DNA of 64,000 bases from JAGXKT01 sp964531695 (GTDB lineage: Bacteria > Planctomycetota > Phycisphaerae > SM23-33), in NCBI GenBank assembly GCA_964531695.1, contig CAZHEH010000006.1, forward strand, positions 1-64,000, given 5' to 3'. Positions 1 to 7,300 of this stretch are shown here, in pieces. The position numbers were made by a program, and so were the translations under genes. Every line of letters begins with the position of its first letter. The first letter of the stretch is position 1. The notes beneath the pieces are model-generated. The model was not told where the DNA came from. It worked only from the letters and a program-made list of their open reading frames with translations, and made no database searches.

Positions 1-69
1 GCCGCCTCATGCGCCGTGGCGACCCGCCGGAATCACCCACATCGCAAATGGCTCGGGCCTCGTATTCCC

Positions 70-97
70 TTGCTCTCTGCCGGCCGAGACGTATAAT
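70..97 (+). promoter_or_regulatory. sigma70-type promoter of rpsT
   Basis: A -35 box TTGCTC (70-75) and a perfect -10 box TATAAT (92-97) are separated by 16 bases. They lie about 60 bases before the rpsT start codon, and no other gene could use them in this orientation. Confidence 0.7.
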
Positions 98-155
98 AGG
101 GGGCTCGGCGCCGGCGTGGGCGCCGGGGACGCCGTGAACCCGAACGAGGATTGCC

Positions 156-422
156 GTGGCACACTCGCTGTCCGCCAAAAAGCGAATCCGCCAGAACGAG
201 AAGCGCAGGAGCCGGAACAACCGGCGGAAGCGCCAGGTGAAGGACGCCATCCGTGGCTTCGAGGACGCCGTCCAAGAGGGCGACGCCGGGCAGGCCGCCG
301 AGCAGCTCAAGGTCTGTTACAAGAAGCTCGATCAGGTCGCGACCAAGGGCACGATCCATAAGAACAACGCGGCCCGCAAGAAGGCCCGCCTGGCCCGCCG
401 CCTGAACGCGATTTCGTCCTGA
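156..422 (+). CDS. rpsT: 30S ribosomal protein S20
   Basis: Small basic 88-residue protein that binds 16S rRNA early in assembly of the 30S subunit. The N-terminus MAHSLSAKKRIRQNEK and the C-terminal HKNNAARKKARLARR segment are the usual S20 signatures, and the length matches the family (about 85-90). Translation starts at a GTG with a GAGGA ribosome site ending six bases upstream. The gene stands alone, with its own promoter at 70-97 and a hairpin at 461-488 after it. Nothing is unusual apart from the GTG start. Confidence 0.97.
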   Translation: MAHSLSAKKRIRQNEKRRSRNNRRKRQVKDAIRGFEDAVQEGDAGQAAEQLKVCYKKLDQVATKGTIHKNNAARKKARLARRLNAISS

Positions 423-423
423 C

Positions 424-488
424 GCCGGCTCGCACGGCCGGCTCGTGGAGAGATATACACCGAAGCCCGTGGGTTGCCGCGGGCTTCG
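424..488 (+). terminator. GC-rich hairpins after rpsT
   Basis: Two hairpins follow the rpsT stop. The first has 6-bp arms GCCGGC (424-429 and 437-442). The second has a perfect 9-bp stem CGAAGCCCG / CGGGCTTCG (461-469 and 480-488) with a 10-base loop. Neither has a U-tract, so intrinsic termination is inferred from position between two independently promoted genes. Confidence 0.5.
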
Positions 489-501
489 CTCATGCGCCGC
501 G

Positions 502-530
502 TTGGCCGCGCCCGTCCGGGGGCATACAAT
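502..530 (+). promoter_or_regulatory. promoter placing the transcript start at the ATG of the TlyA-like gene
   Basis: A -35 box TTGGCC (502-507), 17-base spacer and -10 box TACAAT (525-530). The expected transcript start, about seven bases after the -10 box, falls on or next to the ATG at 537. No Shine-Dalgarno site fits that ATG, so a leaderless mRNA is likely. Confidence 0.55.
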
Positions 531-536
531 CGAGGC

Positions 537-1115
537 ATGGCAACGGGCAGCCAATACGTCGGGCGCGGTGGAGACAAGCTGGCCGGGGCGCTGGACGCCT
601 TCGGGCTGATCGTGGCCGGGCAGCGATGCGCGGACCTCGGCTGCAACGTAGGCGGTTTCACGGATTGTCTGCTCCGCCGCGGGGCGGAGCGCGTTTACGC
701 CGTGGACACGGGCTACGGCGCCCTCGACTGGAAGCTCCGCACGGATGACCGGGTCGTCGTCATGGAGCGGACCAACGCCCTGCACTGCCCGCCGGCGGAG
801 CCCGTCGACCTCGTGGCCGTCGACGTGGCCTGGACGCCGCAGGAGCGGATCGTCCCCGCCGCGGCCGCGTGGTGCGGCGAGGGCGGGCGAATCCTCTCCC
901 TTCTCAAGCCGCACTACGAGCTGGCCAAGCTGCGCAAGCGCCGACCCGGCAAGCCCCTGACCGACGCCGAGGCGCACGAGACCTGCCGGGCCGTTTGCGA
1001 GCGACTGGCCGAGCTGGGCCTGCCCCCCTCGGCCGTCATGCGTTCCCGCCTGCGCGGCAAGGGCGGAAACGTCGAGTTCCTGCTGCTGATCGAGCCGCGC
1101 GGCAATACGGGCTGA
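537..1115 (+). CDS. TlyA/FtsJ-like rRNA 2'-O-methyltransferase without S4 domain
   Basis: A 192-residue SAM-dependent methyltransferase of the RrmJ/FtsJ fold, closest by eye to the TlyA/YqxC group that methylates ribose in rRNA. Visible signatures are YVGRGGDKLAGALDAF at the start, the SAM loop DLGCNVGGFTDCLL (about residues 33-46), VYAVDTGYGALDWKLR, and VVVMERTNA. TlyA proteins usually carry an N-terminal S4 RNA-binding domain of about 60 residues, making about 270 in total. Here the protein begins directly at the catalytic domain, so the S4 part is absent. The ATG at 537 is preferred over the in-frame ATG at 474 because the promoter at 502-530 lies between them. The old name haemolysin for this family is misleading. 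Confidence 0.75.
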   Translation: MATGSQYVGRGGDKLAGALDAFGLIVAGQRCADLGCNVGGFTDCLLRRGAERVYAVDTGYGALDWKLRTDDRVVVMERTNALHCPPAEPVDLVAVDVAWTPQERIVPAAAAWCGEGGRILSLLKPHYELAKLRKRRPGKPLTDAEAHETCRAVCERLAELGLPPSAVMRSRLRGKGGNVEFLLLIEPRGNTG

Positions 1116-1153
1116 GCGGCGGCGTTAAGCAAGGAATAAGGGACCATGGCGTC

Positions 1154-1663
1154 ATGGGCAGGAACAGCCGGGCATTCACGCTGGTCGAACTCCTAGTGGT
1201 CATCGGGATCATCGCCCTTCTGGTGGGAATTGCGGTACCGAGCCTGCGCAACGCCAAGGCGCTGGCCGACCGCGCCGGCTGCCGTGCGCACCTCCACGGC
1301 ATCGCCCTGGGGCTGCACACGTACCTCAGCGAGAGCGACAACAGGATGCCCTATGCGGCCCAGATGCCGTCGATCAGCGAGCGCCCGGGGATTCACGACG
1401 TGCTCGCGCGGCAGATCGAGGCCCCCGAGCTGTTCCGGTGTCCGGCCGATCCGGACGGCAAGTGGTTCGAGCGTGAGGGCACGAGCTACGAGTACCACAT
1501 GATGCTCGGCGGGCGCGAGGTGGCCGAGACGTTCCTGTCCGAGAGGTTCGGCGAGGCGAAGGTGTGGGTGCTGAAGGACTTCGAGCCCGTCCACGGCCGG
1601 GCGGGCAGGCCGGGGGCGTGCAGCTATCTCTTCGGTGACGGACACGTTGGCAACCTGGAGTAA
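1154..1663 (+). CDS. prepilin-type N-terminal cleavage/methylation protein
   Basis: A 169-residue secreted or envelope protein with a class III (type IV prepilin) signal: short basic MGRNSRA, then FTLVELLVVIGIIALLVGI. The prepilin peptidase would cut before the Phe and methylate it; Glu5 of the mature protein is present. The rest resembles the short pseudopilin-like proteins abundant in planctomycetes and ends with the typical SYLFGDGHVGNLE segment. Such proteins may be type II secretion pseudopilins or surface proteins, and no secretion genes lie nearby to decide. An AAGGA lies about 20 bases upstream of the ATG, which is rather far. The next gene starts six bases after its stop, so the two probably share a transcript. 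Confidence 0.8.
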   Translation: MGRNSRAFTLVELLVVIGIIALLVGIAVPSLRNAKALADRAGCRAHLHGIALGLHTYLSESDNRMPYAAQMPSISERPGIHDVLARQIEAPELFRCPADPDGKWFEREGTSYEYHMMLGGREVAETFLSERFGEAKVWVLKDFEPVHGRAGRPGACSYLFGDGHVGNLE

Positions 1664-1668
1664 CGACG

Positions 1669-2382
1669 ATGAAGCTGGACCGACGCGGATGGGCTCTCTT
1701 GGGCATCGTGGCCGTGGTCATGAGCGCGGTCGCGGTGCTGGCGGTGCTGCTGTGGACCGGCGGGAGCGACGCGTGGGCCGGCGCCGAGCCGCCCGACCCG
1801 GCCTCGGCCGCCCCCGAGCAGGTGCGGGACTACCTCGCGTCGGAAGCGTTCGCCGAATGCCCGCACGAGGAGCGGATGGCCTACCTGCATGCCGTGCGCG
1901 AGAGCCGCGAGCGTCTCGGCGGCATGCGGGAGTTGTTCGACGAGATGCCCGAGGAGCAGCGGGAACAGCTCCGAGAGAACATCCGCGGCACGATGCGGCA
2001 GGAGTTCGAGCGGCGAATCAACCGCTACTTCGAGCTGCCCGAAGGGCCGCAACGCACTGAGTACCTCGACCGGCACATCGACGAGACGCTCGCCCGCCGG
2101 CGCGAGCGGGCGGCCCGTCGGGACGAGCGGCAGGCGGAGCAGCGTCCGCGGCCGCGGGAGGGTGAGGACGACGGGGAGCGGGAGCGGAGGGATGGCGACC
2201 GTCGCCCGCGGCGAGGCGGCTTCACTGTGGACCGCATGCGGCGGCGGCTCGAGCATTCGGACCCGGAGATGCGGGCGAAACTCATGGAGTTCCTGAGCGC
2301 CGTTCGAGAGCGAATGGAAGAGCGGGGGATCGATCCCGAGCAGTTCCGTCCCGGTCGGCGGGGCGGCGGGCCTCGTGGCTGA
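1669..2382 (+). CDS. single-TM protein with highly charged helical domain, function unknown
   Basis: I do not recognise a family. The 237-residue protein has one N-terminal membrane segment (about residues 8-30), then a region very rich in Arg and Glu predicted to be helical, including EMPEEQREQLRENIRG. A low-complexity Arg/Asp/Glu stretch covers about 143-185, and the C-terminus is Gly/Arg-rich. The domain should face the periplasm. Helical segments such as DEMPEEQREQ are reminiscent of DUF3106-type proteins, but that is weak. It starts six bases after the prepilin-like gene, so translational coupling is likely. Confidence 0.6.
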   Translation: MKLDRRGWALLGIVAVVMSAVAVLAVLLWTGGSDAWAGAEPPDPASAAPEQVRDYLASEAFAECPHEERMAYLHAVRESRERLGGMRELFDEMPEEQREQLRENIRGTMRQEFERRINRYFELPEGPQRTEYLDRHIDETLARRRERAARRDERQAEQRPRPREGEDDGERERRDGDRRPRRGGFTVDRMRRRLEHSDPEMRAKLMEFLSAVRERMEERGIDPEQFRPGRRGGGPRG

Positions 2383-2449
2383 GCGACGGTGTGCCATCCC
2401 TGACGTCGGGCCGAGCTCTTCCCAAGCAAGGTCCCTGCATCAAGAGAAC

Positions 2450-2470
2450 GGCGGGCCGTGTGGGCCCGCC
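2450..2470. terminator. terminator hairpin between convergent genes
   Basis: Perfect 8-bp stem GGCGGGCC / GGCCCGCC with loop gtgtg. It sits between the stop of the 1669-2382 gene and the convergent stop at 2501, where it could end transcription from both sides. There is no U-tract. Confidence 0.5.
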
Positions 2471-2500
2471 GCGGGGGTGTCGTCAGCTTGTCCGGCTCGA

Positions 2501-4258
2501 TCAGTAGGCCACGAGGATGCCGAGGTGGCACCGGCCGATGTCGTGGCGGTCGGTTCCGGGCTCGGCGAGCCGCCAGCCGTAGCTGAAGCGAACATTGATG
2601 TACTCGCCCAGCCGCGTGTTGACGCCGAAGCCGATGCCCTGGAGTTCGCTGTGCTTCTCCTCGCCGGCGACGTTGCCGCGGTTGCAGGCCATACCGTAGT
2701 CCCAGAAGCCCAGGAGCTGCACCATACCGTCTAGGTTCGGGTCCTCCTCGAGCTGGAACAGGCGATACTCCGGCGTGCGGAGCTCGAGGGTGAACACGAG
2801 GCCCTGGTCGGCGTTGACCTCTCGGAGGTCGTATCCCCGGACGGAGTTGAACCCGCCGAAGCCCATTTGCTCCGTGCCGAGCAGGCGGTCGGTCGAAAGC
2901 TGCCCGCTGAGGATGTTCACGAAGGTGAAGCCCTCGGGCAGGTCCCAGACGCGCTGGACGTCGAGGCGGGTGTAGGCGTAAGCGGGGTCGGCGCCGGTGC
3001 GGGCCGCCTCGTAATCGCTGCCGTCGGCGCGGGAGGAGATGCCGCAGGGGCTCCAGAAGCCCGCCCAGGTGAAGCTCGTCTCGCCCATGCTGTCCGGCAT
3101 GGCGCCGGCGTACTCGAGCGTGAACTGCGTCGTGTCCACCACGCCGTCGTAGACGGTCACGCCGCCGCTGGTGAAGTTCGTGTTGGTCCGCTTGAAGTCG
3201 AACCCGCCGGTGAGCTGCTGGCTGTACGAGCCGATGTTGTCCATCCGGTGGATATAGCGGGCGCTGATCTGCCAGCTCGTGCCGACCTCGGCCACGAGGC
3301 CGTCGTCGAAGGCGTCGAAGTCCGCGTAGTAGCCGAAGAAGCTTAACTTGTCCCGGTTCGGCAGCGGGATCCGCCAGTAGGCGGAGTGAACGTGGATGTC
3401 GCTGAAGTTCGGCTCTGAAGCGAACTGGTAGCCGATCTCATGCTCTCGCCCGAGGAAGTTGCCGCAGTTGAAGCCGAACAGATGCCGCTCGCGGCGGGTC
3501 AAGCTGTTGCCCGTGTCCTCGAAGCCGTAGTACACCCGCCACGGGCGGCGGTCCTCGGTCTGGAGCTGCACGTCGGTCGTGCCCACTTCCTCGCCGGGCG
3601 ACAGGACCGGGCGAACGAAGCGGAAGGGGTTGCTGTTGATGTAGTTCACGTCGCTGATCAGCCGGTCCGCGAAGATCGGATCGCCCGGCTCCAGCCGGAC
3701 CTTGCCGCGAATCTGCTCGTCGGTGAAGTGCGCGTTGCCGGTGACGCTGATCTCGCCGGCCATGCCCTCGATCACCAGAAGCTGCACCACGCCGTTGGTG
3801 ATGTCCTGCTCGGGGACGATCACGTCGACGACCGGTCGGTCCAGCTCCCGGTATTGGAGGATCGTCTGCCGGACCATGTCGCCGATCAGGTTCCAGGTGA
3901 TGGGCTGCCCGAGATGCGGTTCGATCCGGGCCCGGAACTCGGCCGTGTCCAGCGGCGGCACCTGCTCGGTCTGCACGCCCTCGATATCGAGCGTGCGCCG
4001 CACCTGGTCCTGTGAGGGGACGAACTGCACGCCGACCAGGGCGTCTACGAGCACCTTGTCGCCCTCCGGGACCTCGATGTCCGGGCGGGGCAGCTCCGGC
4101 GGAAGTCGGTTCGAGACCGGCTCGCGCGGCTCGGCAACCGGCTGGTAGTCGCCGGGGCGCAGCACGTCCTGAGCCAGCCCGGGCACGGTCAGGCAGAAAC
4201 AGACGAGAGCGAGCGATACCGACGCAATCCAGCGCATAGGCGACTGTGCATTGGTCAC
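2501..4258 (-). CDS. two-partner secretion outer-membrane pore (TpsB / ShlB-FhaC family)
   Basis: A 585-residue outer-membrane transporter that should export the TpsA exoprotein encoded just upstream. After a signal peptide (MRWIASVSLALVCFCLTVPG) come two POTRA-like segments (roughly residues 85-240, including GNAHFTDEQIRGKVRLEPGD), then a 16-strand beta-barrel ending in VAY. The family tip motif SVRGYDLRE is clear at about residue 490. I chose the GTG at 4258 because AGGGAG lies seven bases upstream; the internal ATG at 4237 has no such site and would give a signal peptide seven residues shorter. It follows tpsA by 95 bases and has no visible promoter of its own, so the pair is one operon. 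Confidence 0.85.
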   Translation of the reverse strand: MTNAQSPMRWIASVSLALVCFCLTVPGLAQDVLRPGDYQPVAEPREPVSNRLPPELPRPDIEVPEGDKVLVDALVGVQFVPSQDQVRRTLDIEGVQTEQVPPLDTAEFRARIEPHLGQPITWNLIGDMVRQTILQYRELDRPVVDVIVPEQDITNGVVQLLVIEGMAGEISVTGNAHFTDEQIRGKVRLEPGDPIFADRLISDVNYINSNPFRFVRPVLSPGEEVGTTDVQLQTEDRRPWRVYYGFEDTGNSLTRRERHLFGFNCGNFLGREHEIGYQFASEPNFSDIHVHSAYWRIPLPNRDKLSFFGYYADFDAFDDGLVAEVGTSWQISARYIHRMDNIGSYSQQLTGGFDFKRTNTNFTSGGVTVYDGVVDTTQFTLEYAGAMPDSMGETSFTWAGFWSPCGISSRADGSDYEAARTGADPAYAYTRLDVQRVWDLPEGFTFVNILSGQLSTDRLLGTEQMGFGGFNSVRGYDLREVNADQGLVFTLELRTPEYRLFQLEEDPNLDGMVQLLGFWDYGMACNRGNVAGEEKHSELQGIGFGVNTRLGEYINVRFSYGWRLAEPGTDRHDIGRCHLGILVAY

Positions 4259-4353
4259 GGTGAATCTCCCTAAGCTGTCGGCCGAGGACCCCTTCCGGGG
4301 CCCCCGGCCGAATTCATCGGCTGGCAAAGATGTAATCCTTGAGCCGCCTTGCG

Positions 4354-7300
4354 TCAAGGGACAAAGTACCCGCGGCGCCGCGCCTGGGCCGCACGGGTGC
4401 CGAAGTAGCCGTTGAGCACATCGAGCAGCTCTTCCAGGTTGTAGGCGCCCGGCTCGGGCAGGCCGGTCGGGGCCCCGGCCAGCAGGCCCGAGAACAGCAG
4501 GTTGTTCAGCAGGACCGCATTACGCTCGGTGCGGTCGGCGCGGTCCCAGTCGATCTGGAGCTGTCCGGTCAAGGCCGGCGTCGGCTCCGGGGAGAAGTAG
4601 TTCAGCCGGATGTCCGTGCCGAGGGCGTAGTTGTGCGGGCCGCCGTCGGCGGGGGCCACCGCGTCGCCGACCAGCAGGTCGCCGCCCAGCGGCGGCCACA
4701 GGATCGGCTCCCAGTTCTCGAATGACATCTCGCACCACTCGGTCATCTCGGGGATCTCGCCGCCCGGCCAGTAGGTCAGGATGGGGGCCGGCTCCTCCAC
4801 GAAGATCGTGCCGAGGATCGTGTCCGGGTCCGGCATCGTGTAGACCAGCACCGGCCCGCCCACGTTCATCAGCAGGCCGCCGAGGGTGGCGTCCCCGCCG
4901 GTGACCGCGTCGATCGACAGCACGTTCGGCGTCGGAGCGAACCCGCCGAACGTGAACAGGACCTGCATGGGGATCTCCTCGAGGTCGGCAACGTTGGCCA
5001 GCTCCGCCGGCAGCATGTCGGACGTGGGCCAGGAGAACCCGAGCATCGACTCCAGCTCGGATACGGGCGCGCTCGGTCCCTCCATGTAGAAGTCGTTGCC
5101 GGCGTCGATGTCGATCGGCCCGCCGAGGGCCCCGATGATCGTCGGGAGACACTCGCCGCTGGTGATGTTGAAGTCGTTGCCCGCCAGTCCGATGATCCCG
5201 GCCGTCGGGTCGTAGACGTTGTCCGGGATGCTCAGGAAATCGGCGCAGCCGCCTCCCTCCATCCAGGTCGGCACCAAGTGGTCGAGCGTCGCCCAGGCGT
5301 CGAGGCCGACGAGCAACTCCACCGTGTCGATGTTCACGTCGTTCCCGGCGACGAGGGAGACCGGGCCGCCGGCCAGGCCGATCCACATCTGCCCGCACTC
5401 GCCATAGATGGGCCCATCATAAATGGACCGGTCGTACTCCTGAGTCAACGCCACCCCGTTGGGATATTCGCCATTGGGCAGGCCGTTGGGGAACCCGCCG
5501 CCGAGGTACAGGTTGTTGCCCGCGAAGAAGTCCATCGGGCCGTTCGTGCCGGCCAACCCGTTGACCGGCAGGAACGGAATGCAGTTCTGGTAGCCGTAGC
5601 CGATGTACGTGTCCCGACCGGCGCCGATGATGATGGGGGCGTCCGGGATGGCCACGCCGGTTTCGTACAGCGGGAACAGCGCGCCGAGCATCTCGATGCC
5701 GGGGTAGCCGCCGTCGGCAAGGTACTCGATCAGCGGCGGGACCGCCGCGGGCACGCTCAGGCCGCCCAGCAGCACCGACGGGCCGACGAACGTGTCCTGC
5801 CCGGAGAAGATATCGATGCCTTGGCCGCCGACCGCGATGAAGTTGTTGAGCGTCGCGTCGGTGCCGGCGTTGACGTCGACGGAGCCGGAGGCGATGTAAA
5901 CGCCGCCGAAGCCGCAGCCCTCGCCGTGGCCCATATTGACGAAGTCGCCGTTGACGATGATGTCGGCATCCGGGTTGACGATGAGGCCGAGGTCGAAGTC
6001 GCCGATCGGACTATCGGGCCCGTCACCATTGAGCGTCCTGAGTTCGATGACCCGCCTGCCGCCTCCGAACTCGGCCAGGAGGAGCGGGCCGATCGCGTCG
6101 AGCGTGGCCCAGGCGTCCAGTCCGGCGATGGCCACGGCCTGCTCGAATCGGGCCCGCTCCAGGCCGGTCAAGGTCGTCGTGCCGCCGATCAAGCTGATGA
6201 CGGTCCCGCCAAGGCCGTACTCCAGGGCCTGCCCGGCCGTCACGTCGATCGTGCCGTTCGTGCCAAGAACGACGGACAGCGGAATTGGCAGCGGCAGGCC
6301 GCCTATGTTGGACGAGCCGATGGCGACGTTCTCCCCTGCTTCGATCGCGATGGGAGCGTCGGGGACGAAAACTCCGTCATCCGCCAAGGGAAACAGCGTG
6401 TCCCAGCCGGCGACGTACAGGAGGTCGCCCTCGCCGCAGGCCGCTTCCAGCAGCGGCGAGACGGCGGCGGGGATATCCACCCCGGCCAACAGGGCGCTCT
6501 GGTCCACCATGGCGTCCCGCCCGGCCGTCACGAACGCGCCCTGTCCACCGACGGCCACCGTCTGGAACAGCGATGCGTCGCGGCCGGCTTCGAAGGTCAC
6601 CGGCCCGCTCGCGGCGTAGAGGCCGCCTACCGTATCAGGATCCGTGGATCCCGCAGCGATGTCTTGCGAGGCCGTGACGCGAATCTCCGCATCCGGGTTG
6701 TGGACGGTCGCCGGCAGGGGGAAGGCCGGCCAGAACGGATCGCAGGGCTCGGGCGCGGGGCCTTCGCCCTCCCAGCTCGGGAAGGTGCCATTGAGGTGTG
6801 CCACCACGCCGGCCGGGTCGAGGCCCGCCATCCAGGCCAGCCCTTCCAACACGACCTTGCCGCTTCGGGCGGTGAAGGACGTGTCCGAGCCGGTCAGGCC
6901 CGGCAGGAAGCCGTTCGCGTCGCAGCCGTACTCGACGTAGACGCTGTCGCCGGTGAAGCTCGCGTTACGGCTGGCGGAGATCAGCCCGTTGAGCTCGTCG
7001 AGCATATGGTGCGGCGGCTCGCCGCCCCAGATGTCGCCCTGCCCATGCCGGATGTACAGACTGCCGTAGCCGTCCTCGCCCGCTTGCACCTGGATGTCGG
7101 CGGCGGTGTTGAACGACTCGCCCGGCACGGGGAGATGCGCCGCGATGTCGTCCCAGGACGGCGAGTCCGGCAGCGGATCCAGGTTCTGATCCAGCATGGG
7201 ACCGTCGAAGCCGGCGATGAGAATCGGGTTGGTCAGCGTGACGTCGCCGTCGAAGGTGGTGATCTCCACGCCGTCTCCGCCGATCACGGCGAAGTAGCCG

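Noticed and set aside
33..977. A 314-codon minus-strand frame across rpsT and the TlyA-like gene
   Set aside because: It is antisense to two recognisable genes and shows no domain.
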